Assembly (NCBI GenBank): GCA_028551475.1
Contig: CM052362.1
Coordinates: 8,307,354 to 8,371,353, forward strand
DNA length: 64,000 nucleotides
Source: Casuarina equisetifolia
Lineage: Eukaryota > Streptophyta > Magnoliopsida > Fagales > Casuarinaceae
Direction of reading: 5' to 3'
In this document: piece by piece, positions 12,626-25,768 of the stretch
How the letters are laid out: every line of letters starts with the position of its first letter
Numbering within the stretch: the first letter of the stretch is position 1
Notes under the pieces: generated by a model
What the model saw: the letters and a program-made list of their open reading frames with translations, nothing else
The model's database searches: none
What the model was told of the DNA's origin: nothing
Position numbers and translations under genes: made by a program

Positions 12626-13149
12626 ACCCAAACTTAAGACAAATGATATCATTGCCAAATTGTGAGCTAACCCAATAGGCTTACAATTGTTGTCCTTAGT
12701 ATAAGGTAGGTAATGGGTTCACTTAGTGGTACTTACAACTACTATCATTTAAGATAGGGTAGGCAATAAGTGAACCCTTAGTGTGGGGTAGGTTAGGGGA
12801 CCCCACCCAAGTCAAGGGCAATGAAAATTTATTTATTTATTTTAAATGAAATTTAGTAGTTGTTATTGATAAGACAAGTTGATGTAAATATCATACTTGT
12901 AAAGAGAATACATGGGCAGGGCATGAACCTAACCATTTATGAAATCACCCTAACTTGTGGGTTGAAAATTGAGTACATAATGAAATCTTTCATGCCATGA
13001 ATTACGTAGGCAATTAAGTTCAAAACAAAATGAATAAGCATCCATTATTCAAGGGGAGTAGTAATGATTAAGACCCAATTGGTCTTTCCATACCATTTTC
13101 CTACAATTACTTGGTAATGAGCCTAATTTTGTCATTATTTGTAGCCTTG

Positions 13150-16100
13150 TAACTAAATGACCAATATGGGCTAAACTATATGCTAGAAAATTTGCCTCAC
13201 GAAAAACATGTGAGATCTTGACTTATGACAATAGAAATCCTAAACATTGTCTAATTTCATATTTTCAACAAAACTTTTGTAAGGCTTTGAATCATGAAAA
13301 GAAAGTTTGCTTCAATCTCTACAACTATAATCCCTTTTTGATATCCCTTTTTGATAACACATTTTGAAACCATTCAATAGAGCAAGAACCTCTACTCAAG
13401 CACTATTTCCTTGGCCCAGATTAACATCATAAACAATAATGACACTTCCTCTCTAATCACATACTCCTTCTCTTGCGCAAGCACCACTAATACATGATCC
13501 ATCTATATTCAACTTTAAGGAACCTTGAGATGGACATAGCCAATGAACCATACAACCTCTATGAATCGGCGGCAATGCAATTGGGATATTTATAGATTGA
13601 AGTCTAATGCAATCTTTCATAGAAGGAAAAGAGCTACTTGGGACAAAATTTGTTAATTGGCGTGTTTCAACAAGCACTTCCCAAGTCAATACTAGTACGA
13701 AAAAACATTTTTCTGAATATGCTACACTATTTTTAGCCAACCAAATCCACCATAGAATGTTACATCCAACTAGAACCATTAGCATTTCTCCTTGTGTTGA
13801 AATATGTACATCTTGGAACCAATCCTTAAGCAAATGCAAAATCATGTCTATTGTTTTTAAAACTCGCAACATATTACAACAATGATTCCACATGCTAATG
13901 GCCAATTCTTCTGTGATAGAAAAGGTGATCAATAGTCTTGCAATGTGGGGAAGAACAACAATAACATCTTGAAGCAAGTGAAAAGCATGCTCTTAAACTT
14001 TGTTATTTGTATGGAAGTAGTTGTACATCACTCTCCACATAAAGAAACAAATCTTGGGAGGAAAATATTTGTTCTAGAGATACTGACTCTAATTTTTCTT
14101 TTCAGCATGCGGTCATCTATGTTCATATATTGCTACTATTGTAAAAGCCCCATTTGGAGTTAATTCAAAGACCAATCTATCTGAATAATTGTTTAGAAGT
14201 GTTTGACTAGCTTATGCTTGTTGCGCTTGAGTCAAGGTGGACTGTAAAGACCAATCCATAGACTCACAGATACTTTTTTGGCTATTTTCATTATAAGGAT
14301 GCCACAAAATTTCATCTAGCCATTTGTCTATCCAGAAAGATTTACTCCATTTTGCACTAGCCATCTACTATTTTACAAAACAAAAGGAATGTGAGTATTA
14401 AAAAAGCCCCAACAATGTGAAGCAAGGATGTTTCTGGGTTGATAACAAAGTATCATTAGATCTCCATATTTTCTTCTCATGAACTATGCCTATAAAGATT
14501 CTCCTTTCACAAAATTCCAAGCCATCTTTACTTGTAAAATCTCTATTATTATTGTCATACCTCTAATTCTTAATCCTCCTTCTTCATAAGACAACAAGCT
14601 TTATACCATTCTACCCAATGTGCTTTATGCTACCTCCTTATTGCTCATAAGAATTCAGGTAAAGTCTTGTTGATTTCTCATATCATTGATTTTGGTGCTT
14701 TGATCACTAATAAACAATGTATAGGAACTGAAGATAGAACATTTTTTATTAATACAATCTTCCCTCCATATGAAAGGAAATTATTTTTCCAATTACAAAT
14801 TCTTCCAATGATCCTGGTTATAAGTTCATCAAAATACCTCCTTAATGCTTTACCCTTGAACAATGGAGCTCCTAAGTACTCCATTGGTAACTTTGCAGGA
14901 GAAAATCATGTCATTGCTTTATATGTTGTTTTCTTTGTGGAGGAGCCTTTTTGGCCAATAAGAAATTACATTTAGCCATATTGATCTTTTGACCACTATG
15001 AGATTCATATTCTTGTAACAATCCTATGAAATTCATGATTGACCTTTGTTGCCCATTTAAGAAAACAATCATATCATCTGCATATACAAGATGAGAAACA
15101 TACCTATAATCATTAGTAGCTTTATAGCTTTCTATCACACTAACTTGCATAAGATGTTTTAATTTTCATGAAAGCACTTCCTAAGCAAGAATAAACAAAC
15201 TAGGTAACAAGGGATCCCTCTATCGTAATCCTCTTTTTTATTTGAAAAAAGCATATTTCTTGTCCTAAAGCTGAATGGAGAACCAGTTGTTTGAAATACA
15301 ATAGTACATCATGTCAATCCATGCTTTTGAAAATCTAAATTTCTTCATTACCTTTAATAGAAAAGGCCATTCCAATTTGTCATACGCTTTTGAAATATCC
15401 ATTTTGATTATCACATTACCCTCAAATACCTTTCTATTAATCTCATGTACCATCTCTTGAGCCAATGCAAAATTCTCTTGAATAGAATAATTCTTAACAA
15501 ATCCAAATTGTTTTGGTGGTATCACTTTGGGAAGTAACATAACTAGTCTATCATTTAATAATTTCACCAAAATCTTTTACTTGTATATGCACAAACTTAT
15601 TGGCCTAAGGTTTGAGAAACTATTTGGTTAGGTTACCTTTGGAATTAATGCCAAAGTTAGTCATTATCGTACTTCTAGGGATTTGTTTGCCCCTAACAAG
15701 ATCTCTAATTGCTTCATATAAATCCTCTCTTACCACTTCTTGCGCTACCTTAAGACTAGTAAAACCATTTGGACCATGAGCATTATCAAAATCAAGATTC
15801 TTTGATGCACCTTTTCCTAATATGGAATTCTACACAACATGTTGTTTTCCTCCTTTGTTACCAAACTAGGAATGTGACTTAGGAACTCATCCCTCTCCTT
15901 ACCATAATTCTACCCTTACCTTTCCCATTATTAAAAGTGATTAACTCTTTATAATATTCCATAGCCATTGGACCTAACACCTCTACCTCATTTGTTCTTG
16001 ACCTATATGGACGTTAAAAATTGTAACGTGCAACCTGATGCCTTTCTCTTATACATGAATGAAAATAAGTAGAGTTTTTATCACCCTCATTTAGCCATCT

Positions 16101-17130
16101 AACCCAATCCTTGTCCTGTAATGCACTCTCATCCTCCTGAATATTCTAATTCAGTTGATTCTTTACTTCCTAAAAATCCCTAAAATTGTTTTTGACCAAG
16201 TTTCCTACATTTTGCTCTCCATATCTTGCACCTATTCAATTAGTTATGCAATTCTCTATTCCCTATTTCTTTTATTTTGCTTAAGCCATTCTAGTAGAGC
16301 TTTTTTAATATATGTACATCTTATATGTAATTGTACCCCAAGAGGAGTTAAAGAATAACCAATCCATTCAATAGTTATTAGCTTTTTAGTAGACAGATGC
16401 TCTAACCATTGTTTTTGAAAGTGAAATGATCCCCCACCTTGAAAAATGTTATGTAGTTTAACCAACAAAGGACTATGATCTGATCCCACTCTCGTTAAAT
16501 GTTCCACCTTTAGAGTTGGGAATACAACTGTGGCTTCCAAGTTACAAAGAACTTTATCCATCTCAGCCATAATCTATGTGAACCATATATGTTATTGCAC
16601 CAAGTGAATGGAGAACCTAAAAATCCGCAATCTTGTAACCCTTGATTATATATAAAATTCTTGAACTCTATACTTGTTGCCCTACAATACTGTCAACCTC
16701 TTCTTTTCACTTCTTGATATAAAATAGTATTGAATTCTCCTTCAAGTATCTATGGCTTATTCACTGCTTGTAATCCCATTAAGTGTTGCCATAGTGATTG
16801 TTGAATCACATAATTGGTGCCAACATATACCATTGTCATAAAAAAAAATTTTCCCCTTATGCATATCCACTATAATACTTTGAATGGAAAATTCAACTAA
16901 CTCATTCTCACATTTGTTTTCCACATTAGTCATGTATGCTTGTTTTATGGATTACAATGTAGAAAATTGGAAAATCCTAACCATGTAGCTGCTTGGCTTA
17001 ATTGTTCACTAGAATGTTTTGGCTCCAAAATAATTACTAAAGATATTTTGTTTTTCTTGGATTCCCTTTTAAGAAAATCAATTTTTCTAGAGGACTTAGT
17101 CCTATAATATTCCATATAATAAAACTAGAC
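13150..17130 (-). pseudogene. LINE ORF2 (endonuclease - reverse transcriptase - RNase H)
   Basis: From the 5' end of the minus strand: endonuclease start FIIWNIIGLS (about 17120) and LEPKHSSEQLSQAATWLGF (about 17000); endonuclease end with RVGSDHSPLLVKL (about 16470); reverse transcriptase FGFVKNYSIQENFALAQEM and MDISKAYDKLEWPFLL (15265-15570); the catalytic YADD box (about 15080); YLGAPLFKGKALRRYFDELI and SYGGKIVLIKNVL (14678-14884); a zf-RVT-like region (about 14150-14450); and RNase H with LNIDGSCISGACAREG (about 13500) and ending VFREANFLAYSLAHIGH (about 13160). The stops and frame changes between these blocks mean no full protein can be made. Confidence 0.9.
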
Positions 17131-17479
17131 ATATGAGATGGAAAGGTTATTACCATCCTTGGCAGGTGACCTGCTATTTGAATTGCTATTTTCTTTTTGG
17201 TTTTTTTTCCATATCCTTTGTCTGCTACACCGTATTACATTTAATATTGATCATGTCATTCTGCAAGTCTTCCTTCGAAAGTAGCTTGAATTGATTCTTC
17301 AACTGTACATTCTTATGACTATTGCCTTTATTTGAAACTTTCCTCCCTACCCATTTGCATTTTTGGAAGTCTTCATCTTTTTCACCCTTCTGTATGTCAA
17401 AATCATGTTCGTAGTATTAAACCTCCCATAACTCTTATTTGCTAGTTTTTGTGTACCTCTCATAACTCGTGAGGTTTCA

Positions 17480-18870
17480 TGCTAAACATTTCTTGCATGA
17501 TGTTGTACTGCTTTTCCTTTTTCCTGCTCAAATGTTTTCTTTAATCGACTTGCCTTTTCTTTACTCTCTCTTATATTTGGAATCTCTAGATTTAAGCTCC
17601 CTTTCTTGCTTAAAACTATTGCTTTAATTTGTCCAACATCTTCTGTAATCTCATGTGTTACTACAATGCCTTGGTTTGCACCACTCACATGTTGGTCCGC
17701 ACTAGGATGTGTTTCCATGCTACACGTTAGTTGAATGTCCGTATTGTGTACTAGTTGGTTGTTCGTGCCATTTGCATGTTGCATGTTTACATTGCTTTCA
17801 CACACATCAATTATGACATTGCTTCACTCGCAGTTGACTTCTACATTGTGTTCTACAAAGGGATTGGGAGCATTCTTGCGAACACCCTGAACCTGACAAT
17901 AGTGCTATTCATGACCTTGTAGGTGACAACGGGTGTAAAATCCAATCTTGGTCTCGTACTCTATGTGCTGAAGATATGGTTTCTGGGATCCCAGCGTGAC
18001 CCAAAAGGTTGACGGTCGGAGCTGCATTAGATCCATCTTAAGGCACACCTAGATAGTCTCCATAGGTGGGTTGCCGAAAAAGAAGATGCCAAACCCCTTC
18101 AAACACCCTCTTTGTATGTGACCACACTCTGGCAAAATTAGCTTCCATTTGGAGGAGAATTGTAATCTCTCTTGGCGATTTGAAACCCACCACAATCAAA
18201 AATTGCAAACCCCAAACCATACTAACATGGGTTTCAAAATCATCTACCAAAGGCCTTTTTCTACAAAATTTTGCAACAAGCGTTAGATGGTGGTATGCCG
18301 TTGTAGCCTACACTTCTTCATTTGAGAAAATAACATTTGGCCTCCCATTATCACCGATGCATGTCCAGCCATGAGCACTTTGGGGATGTTTGGAAGTTTA
18401 GTAATATCAACATATGGAGTCGATACAGCCACGCGGTAAAATTTATGAAAGGGGAAAATTTTTGGCAGGTCTGTCCATAGAAGTGGATGAGATTTGTGTA
18501 TGTGGGAGATCCCCCGCAGGTGGAACGGCCAATACCGATTGGTTCGACGCGAGTGTGACGTCGTTGATGGTTCTTGCATCGGGATTATTTGGGTCTCTTT
18601 CGTTGTTAGGTTGTTTTAGGGATTGTGGGTAGTTCGGCACCAATTGTGATTGTTGGAGATCCTCCGTGGTGGGCGGAAAGGTTGTTTTGGCAAAGATGAC
18701 ATAAGGGATGGTGGGTTGTTTCTGGTGATTTCGGATTTGTGGGTTAGATCATGGATTCAGTTGGTACGGCGCCAAAGGTTTGTGTGGGTTTGGACCCCCT
18801 GCATTGGGCGGGATGGTCACTCTAGCAGACATGGCAGGGCCGATGGAGCAGAACCCTAGGTCACTCGTGC
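17480..18870 (-). pseudogene. LINE ORF1 (DUF4283-like, zinc-knuckle)
   Basis: The minus strand contains LVAKFCRKRPLVDDFETHV and RVFEGVWHLLF (18038-18300), the pattern of the DUF4283 domain at the start of plant L1 ORF1. A decayed zinc knuckle follows (RCHLQGHE..HYC near 17920; the first Cys is lost and a stop lies inside). The rest, to 17482, is polar and low-complexity, as in other L1 ORF1 C-terminal halves. In the L1 family this protein binds element RNA. This copy is interrupted. Confidence 0.72.
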
Positions 18871-18954
18871 TCCCCCCCTCCTCCAATATGTTCCTTCTGT
18901 GATTTCTCAATAACTATCACACGACAATGCAAATTTAGGTGAGCAAGAATGTAA

Positions 18955-19050
18955 CATACTTCATTTTTTCATATCAAAAAGGTAAGCAAGATGATTTGGC
19001 CATAAAAGAGAGTGGGTTACTCTTATTCAATTAACCTTTTGTCATAGAAT
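18955..19050. repeat. Right copy of the ~95-bp repeat bracketing the LINE region
   Basis: Pairs with 12528-12625. It is too long and diverged to be a normal LINE target duplication. It may be the end of an older element into which the LINE inserted. Confidence 0.55.
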
Positions 19051-19978
19051 CTAGCTCATAACATTAATGTCGCTCAACGCTACTTATAATTTTTTTTTTT
19101 TACTAGATAAAACCATTCCTTTAAGGCTTGGTTGGCTCCAAATTGGTAGAATCCTGTGTTTGCTATCTCTTGGTTTAAAGCAACTCAGTATTAGGGCTGA
19201 AAAATCTAATTACCTTGTAGGTTGAATTGGAATAAGACTTGCACAAGGTTTTCAAAGAAATGAGGGAGAATATAAAAAATGATATATGTAGGTGCTATGA
19301 GCATAGAAAGAGGTGGAGGTAGTGTTGCAACTACCTTCTTCAAATCGATAAGGGAAGGAGGTGAAAAAACCTTCCATCCCTAAGTATGAGTAGCTCACCA
19401 ATCTACTAGCTTAAGAGAAAGAAGCAAAGAGGCTGCTGAAGTCTGCCCAGAAGTTGTGAAGCTTGTATTTGAGTGGCCTTTTGGGTTACTTGGGCAAAAA
19501 TTAGTTTTGCGGGGTGCAGAAGACCTGCCTACTCCATGTGATCCGGCCTTTATAGGAAACAATCCCGTGTCAATCATCTTCTTAAGTGTTCAACGTAATT
19601 ACTTTAAAGGTTTCAGCAAACCGTAGATTCCATAAGAGTTTCCAAACCAAAGAACACTCAACATGGGTAACAATCTTCAATAATCTAGCAATTGATCAAT
19701 CCAATAAAGGAAAGCCTTATATTAATTGACCTTGAAGTAGAAGAAAAAACCCAAGCAATTACCAACTCTGCAATATGAGCAAAAGTAAGAAACTAGCCGT
19801 TTAAGAATAGAGAATGATTACCTTCTCTACTACCATCTCGAGGATTACGATTTGCATAATCTTAGTATTGGATCTTCATGTACACGGCTAAGAGCAAGAG
19901 TAGAATAAATATGAAATGTTCTCCCATCACCTATATTAACTAGAAGGAACAAAAATAAATAAATAAAAATATAAATAG
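19051..19978. other. Unassigned stretch with one notable open frame
   Basis: Between the LINE region and the copia LTR I recognise no family. A plus-strand frame from about 19425 to 19620 is open and reads protein-like residues (for example PEVVKLVFEWPFGLLGQK), but there is no convincing start, motif or neighbouring exon. It may be a relic of a gene or transposon. Confidence 0.3.
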
Positions 19979-20495
19979 AGTTAGAAATAAAAGTTTTTAC
20001 AAAATTTTATAGAAATTCTTATAAAAATAATACTGAAATAAAAAATATTAGGAACAATATGAAGAACAATGAAAAAAAAAGACTTTTATTTCTTGGATGG
20101 ATTGTGTGTACACTCCAACTATCTTTTTATAATGGTCAGAAAACAAATGTAAATTATCTCTTAATAATGATGAATTAATACCAAATTGATTATGAAAACC
20201 AAAGCCATGAAAAAATCCTAAAACCTTTTAGATTTTGAGTGAAAACTTTCATCAATAGAGTTGATGATTCTTTCCCTTTTTCATTGTAATGAAATATTAG
20301 TTTCTTTTGTTCTAAACACCCCTTATTTCACCTCTATCTATTTTGTGAGATGCATGTGTGTGTCTTAGTGGTGTCTATGGGTTGCCTTGGTAGTGTCATG
20401 CGTGTGTTACACATGCCTACTTCAATTTGCGAAACTACCGCTTTTGTCACTTTAGATGTGTCTAACATGGTGCATTTTGTTTTTATTTCTAACAT
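19979..20495 (-). repeat. Copia 3' LTR
   Basis: Shares long stretches with 24587-25141, such as AATAGAGTTGATGAT, CACTCCAA and GGTTGCCTTG. It starts on the minus strand with TGTTAGAAATAAAA and ends with the near inverse TTTTATTTCTAACT, giving a terminal inverted repeat of about 14 bp. Confidence 0.8.
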
Positions 20496-23400
20496 CCCCC
20501 ACAAGCTTGTGTGTCATTATGCATTGTGAGCTTGTTTTGAAGAAGTTGGAATTGAATGGAGGACATACCTTTTGTAAAAATATCAATTATTTGATCAATA
20601 AATGAAATACATAAAAAGTTCCTTTGTTTTGATTCTCTCACAAATAAAGTGAAAATAAAATTTAATATGTTTTGTTCTTGCATGGAAAATAGGATTAGTT
20701 ATTAGATAAAGTACTGATAAATTATCACACCAAAGCATAAAAGGATTAAATTATTTTACATGAAGATCTTGTAATAGAGTTTTTATCCAAATAAGTTCTT
20801 CAATAGTATTAGCAAAATATTTTAACTCAACTTTTGTACTAGAGTGAGCAATAATTTTTTATTTCTAGAACTCTAAGAAATTATATTAGTTTTAAGAAAA
20901 ATACAAAATACTCTAGTTGATTTGCGATCATCATGATCACACACCCATCCAAAATCAGAATATGTATAAAGATTATTATTTGATGTCTATGTTATTTGAA
21001 TGCCTACTTTGGGTGTGTCAACTAAAAATTGTAGAATATGTTTGACAAATGCCTAATAAGTAAGAGTAGGGGGATGCATGTATTGACATGTGATATTAAT
21101 GACATATGAAATATTAGGCTTTGTAAGTATTAAATGTTGAAGAGATCCAACAATAGTATGATAGTGTATGGGATTTAAGTATGGTTCTCCATCATTTATA
21201 GATGGTGGATGATTTGTCATGCATTGTGTAGACACCCTTGAGCTTCATTCATTTTGGCCTGAAAAATTATTTCAAGACCAAATTTTACTTAATGAAAAAA
21301 AAGACCATTTCTAGAATATTTGACTTTAATTCCAAAAAAAATAATGTAAGTTACCCAAATCTTTGATATCAAATTCAGTTTTTAGTTATTTAAGGATTTT
21401 TGACATTGGTGTTGTAGGACATGTAAAAATAATGTCATTAACATATACAAGAAAAAATATACTTTACGTTTTTTTTATGTAATATAAATAATGAAGAGTT
21501 CGCTTGAGAAATTTTGAACCTAATATATTGAAGAAATTGACTAAGGTGATGATTCCATGCTTGTGGAGCCTATTTTAATCTATACAAGGAGTATTTTAAT
21601 TAATAGACAAATTTTGGCTTGGCAAAGTCATCAAACCCTTGTGGTTGAGTCATATATACTTCTTCATCTAGTATGTCGCGTAAAAAGGCATTTTTGACAT
21701 CAAGTTGTTTAATGTTCCACCCTTTAGTATATGCTAAAACAATTATAATTTTTACTACAGCTAGCTTAGCAACAAGACTGAATATATCATGATAATCAAA
21801 TATTAGGTCATTGATGAAATCCTTTAGTAGCAAGTCACGCTACGCTTTATATCATTTTAGGATTCTATCATATTTTTGCTTGACTTTGTATAACTATTTA
21901 CAACATATAGGAATAATATTTTGGAATGAAGGGACAAGATCCCATGTATGATTTTTTAACAATGCATTATACTCTTCAACCATAATAACACACCAATTAG
22001 GATCTTTTGATGCTTCTATATAGATTTTAGGATCAATAAAATGATGTATGGAAGTTGTTAGAGCATATGTATGATCAAGTAATAAAGTGTGCTCAAATAT
22101 TTTTCTTCCTTTGGGACTTGTAATCATTGAATGGATCTTGGTGGAGGATTGCTTAATCATGTCATTATTTGCGCTATTGTTTTGTTCTTTGCTATATTAT
22201 CTAAAGTAATTTCAGCAGAGAGATGCAGTATTATTGGATCGATAACAAAATTTGGTCAATTTGTTTACTGTTGAAAAGGAAATTCATTTTTATCAAATAT
22301 GGCATCTCCAACAATATAAACTATTTTTTTATATATAAAACAAAGATAATGATAGTCTTTATATCTATAGGATAGTCTAGAAAAATATAAAGTTTAAAGC
22401 GTATATTGAGTTTATGTTGAGTATAGGGTCTCAAGTAAGGAAATACCAAGCATCCAAGGATTTGCAAATGGGATAGACTAGGTTTTTTATTAAACAAATT
22501 TTCCCATAGGGTTTTGTTGCCTATCACTAGGCTTAGGAGAAAATTAATGATAAGTGCTATACTTTCAAGAACAAAATCCCAATATTGAAGTGGTATATGT
22601 GTATGATTTATCATTGATAATCTTGATTCAATGATGTGTCCAAGTTTTCTTTTAACAATCCTATTTTGATGTGGTGCATAAGGGCTTGCTATGGGTTGAT
22701 AATACCCTTATTAGATAAAAAGGGTTTTAAAATCTTTAAAAGTAAATTCCTCAACTCCATTACATTGAATGGTTTTTATTTTAATTTAAAGTTAATTTTC
22801 AACAAATGTTTGAAAATTCTTGAAGATTTGAAGAAATTCACATATAGTTTTCATGGAATAGAACTATGTAAATTTGGAATAGTTGTTAATAAAACAAATA
22901 TAATATCTATTCCCTTAAGAAGCTGTAATTGGTGCATGGCATTATATATTAAAATGGACCAAGTCCAAAGGAGTGTTGGAAATATTATATGTAGATAAAT
23001 GTTTATTGTCATTGGCTTTTATTGATGCTACAATCTTATTAAATTGAAAACATGTTTTCCATCTACTAAACTGAATATGTATTATTTTTAGCAATCTTAT
23101 TACGTTTACATAATTAAGATGGCCTAATCTATAGTATTAGACCATTACATTTATTGTAGAAATATGTAAAATTCTTTAGTGATTGCTTAAAAGTTCTAAA
23201 GTTGAAGTGATAAAGTTTATTTCTAGCTAGTCCTTATAGTGGGATCTGTCCCATTGTCAAACTTTGTACAAGATAGAAATAAGTGAAAAAATGAGAAAAT
23301 GCCATTGTTATTTTTTGTAAACTTTGAAATAGATAACAAAAGTTTTGTTATATTAGGCACAATAAGTACATTAGAAACATTGTTACTACTAGGGATTAAT

Positions 23401-24575
23401 AAATTACCTTTGTGGGCTATTGGAAGTGTCATTCCATCCTTTACACTACCTACTTAGTTTATATCATAGTTGAGTAGTTGAGTAATATCATAGTTATTAG
23501 ATGACATATGATGTGCGAGTGCCAAAATAAGGAAACTAGTCAGTTTCAGTATAGACTTGTTAAGTTTGTTCTTAAGCCTTCTTAATAGTATTGGCTTGAA
23601 TATTATATAGGCCTTGAAAGTTATTATTAGGCCCAAAATTGGAGGGAATGTACCTATAGCTACATTGACACAAAATATGCTTGGTTTGTGAAAAATTTAA
23701 CGAATAACATTCTGCTAAGGTTTGCTACTATAACAAGAAACAAGAGTATGTCCTTAATTGGAGATATTATTTAAATGCCTTTTGGGATTACCAGTAGATT
23801 GAGAAAAAGGTTGATTAATTAGGATGGTAGCAGGACTAGTGGCAAAAGCAGCTACGGTGGTTGACCCTTGTGTAACCATTTCAAGGTAAGTATTCGAGAT
23901 AAAGAGTAACCCCTATAGATCTTCATAAGAAAAAGATGACGTGCATGTATGAATAGCAATTATAGTGGCAAGAGGCACATAAGGGGTGCCAAGACCTTGA
24001 AAAACATGAGTTAAGTACTCATTTTTTGAAATAATTTCACCTACAAATGAAAGTTAATAAACAATACCATCTATTATCGTTCAACACTCTTTGGTTGCCA
24101 TTTGAAGACATAAGCAAAGAGTAGAAACTCATGTAGAACTGTTGGCCATGAATTCAAATGATAAGGCCTTCCATATCTCTATTGAGGTTTTATACTTCAT
24201 AGTAGTAGTCACAATAGTGTCATTTCACGTGCATAAAATCTAGCCACAGGTAGTATGATCCTTGATTATCCAATCTTGATAAGCTAGATTAAATTTGAAA
24301 GTGATAACGCCATGTTAGTCAATATTGTAATGAACTCCTTAAGACAAGAGAAGGAGTTATCTATAACACTAAGTAATCCATTTGCTTGAAAGAAAAGCTT
24401 AATTCGAGCTTTTCAAACGAGAAAATTAGGGCCTTTGAGTTGCACACGAATGGTTGGAAGAGCAATTGGATTGGGTAGTGAACAATTATAAGTAGCAACT
24501 AGAACATGGTTAACTTTGGATGTAATTTGCAAAACAAAATGGATCAAAAGAAAAAGCTTTCGCCAAAGGGCTACT
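20496..24575 (-). pseudogene. Copia gag-pol relic
   Basis: Blocks readable on the minus strand, 5' to 3': a gag-like region (about 24540-23700) with a decayed zinc-knuckle remnant; integrase with its C-terminal region (22614-22321: HIPLQYWDFVLESIALIINF and LQILGCLVFPYLRPYTQHKL); the pre-RT linker with NALLKNHTWDLVP (about 21930); reverse transcriptase with WNIKQLDVKNAFLRDILDEE and VYMTQPQGF (21600-21740); the later RT/RNase H part with PYLNPIHYHTIVGSLQHLIL (about 21150); and the terminal IDIFTKGMSSIQFQLLQNKL (about 20560). Stops and frameshifts separate nearly every block. The order identifies Ty1/copia (integrase before RT). Confidence 0.85.
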
Positions 24576-24586
24576 TCAGTACCAAG

Positions 24587-25141
24587 TTAAATAAAAGTTT
24601 TTACAAAATATTGTAGAAATTCTTATAAGAATGATACTGAAATAAAAAACAAATATGAAGAATAATGAAAAAAAAACTTGTATTTCTTGGATTAATTTTG
24701 TGTACACTCCAATTGTCTTTTTATAGTGGTCATAAAACAAACATAAATCATGTCTTAATAATAATGAATCAATACCAAATTCATTATGAAAATCGTAACA
24801 ATGAAAAATCCTAAAATCTTTTAGATTTTAAGCAAAAAAATTCATCAATAGAGTTGATGATACTTTACCTTTTTTCTTATAATAAAAAGAATAATTTTCC
24901 TCTAATTTAAATGCTTCTTATTTCACGTTTATCCATTTTGTATAGCTATCAAAAAAAGGAGAAGTAGAACTATTATTGCATGGGCATGGGGAAGAAGATA
25001 ACACGCGTGAGATGCATGCGCACATCTTCATGCTGTCCACGGGTTGCCTTGATTGTGTCACGTGTGTTACGTGCGCCTGCTTTAATTCAAGAAACTGCCG
25101 TTTTTGCCGCTTCAGACATGGCTGACGTAGTGCATTTCTGT
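24587..25141 (-). repeat. Copia 5' LTR
   Basis: Matches 19979-20495 over most of its length, with extra sequence around 24950-25010. Its outer end stops at about 25141 without the TTTTTATTTCTAACA end seen in the other copy, so it is truncated or decayed and no target duplication can be read. It lies about 475 bp beyond the poly(A) signal of the MADS gene. Confidence 0.75.
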
Positions 25142-25755
25142 ACAAAGGAAAGGGTCGCCAAAGTCAACTAACCAATGGATCACAGGAAGGGCCACGTAAG
25201 ACTGTCATTTCTGACCACACAGCTTCAATGAGGGATACAAAACCAAAATTTTACCTGAAGAGAGTTTCCATGAGCTCCACAAGTGGTCTGAAGCTTGGTA
25301 TGCTAGTGGTATGCAAGTGACATATAGTGTTTCAAGGATTACCGAGTAGCAGATACGTGGGGGACGAACTCCAGAAGTTACTAATAATTCTGCAATTCTG
25401 CAAAGGTCGAGTATGGCTTCCAATATACGTTTCTCAGAAATAAGACAAAACACGAGAGCTTTACCACTGCAGATCTCATGCATATGGTCAATAGCATCTT
25501 CTAAAACAAGTCTCCATGGTTCATCCACGAAATAAAACACTTTTCCATTGAAACAAATTGGCCCTTGATTCAACTATGAAGTAATTAAGCATCTAAGGTG
25601 ATCACCATATGCAGACTTTATTTGATCAAATTGAGGAAACAAATCAGTCTCATAAGATGCCACTACAACGTGAGCTGGTTTTACTTGGACACGCTTGATT
25701 TACAATTGAGAAAAATGATAATCCTTGTAACCTTCATCTCAGCCTTCAAAATCAT
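25142..25755 (-). other. 3' UTR and downstream flank of the MADS gene
   Basis: This is the sequence after the exon 8 stop codon on the minus strand. A poly(A) signal lies 134 nt downstream. The minus-strand frame at 25573-25205 is open for 122 codons, but it starts beyond the poly(A) signal and I recognise no domain in it, so I do not call it a gene. Confidence 0.5.
25617..25622 (-). terminator. Candidate poly(A) signal AATAAA
   Basis: The minus strand reads GATCAAATAAAGTC, 134 nt after the exon 8 stop codon, a normal distance for a plant 3' UTR. Confidence 0.5.
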
Positions 25756-25768
25756 TTAGCAAGGTAAC
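25756..25768 (-). CDS. SVP-like: Exon 8 coding part (LPC-stop)
   Basis: After a good acceptor (TGTGTTGCAG on the minus strand) a single G completes the Gly codon begun in exon 7, then TTA CCT TGC TAA encodes Leu-Pro-Cys-stop. This restores the LKLGLP ending typical of the SVP clade, which is the main reason for accepting so short an exon on the far side of the retrotransposon. Confidence 0.82.

Larger units (their letters stand above)
13150..18890 (-). mobile_element. L1-type LINE, degenerate, nearly full length
   Basis: Both open reading frames of a plant L1 element can be followed on the minus strand: an ORF1 with DUF4283-like and CCHC parts (about 18870-17480), then endonuclease, reverse transcriptase, zf-RVT and RNase H regions (17130-13150). 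Many stops and frameshifts make it inactive. The 5' end (18400-18890) is visibly more GC-rich, as usual for plant L1 5' regions. The poly(A) 3' end was not located; it should lie between 12.5 and 13.1 kb. Confidence 0.88.
19979..25141 (-). mobile_element. Ty1/copia retrotransposon, degenerate, both LTRs present
   Basis: Two related segments of about 0.5 kb (19979-20495 and 24587-25141) flank a region whose minus strand encodes gag, integrase, reverse transcriptase and RNase H fragments in the Ty1/copia order. A G-rich polypurine tract (minus-strand GTGGGGGA, about 20496-20503) abuts the left LTR, which begins TGTTAGAAATAAAA on the minus strand. A weak PBS-like sequence (TTGGTACTGAAGTAG, minus strand, about 24575) lies next to the right LTR. 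The LTRs differ by many substitutions and indels, so this insertion is older than the gypsy element at 25854. Confidence 0.85.

Noticed and set aside
25205..25573. 122-codon open frame on the minus strand, downstream of the MADS stop codon
   Set aside because: It starts after the poly(A) signal of the MADS gene, has no recognisable domain, and no splice or promoter support. I treat it as flank.
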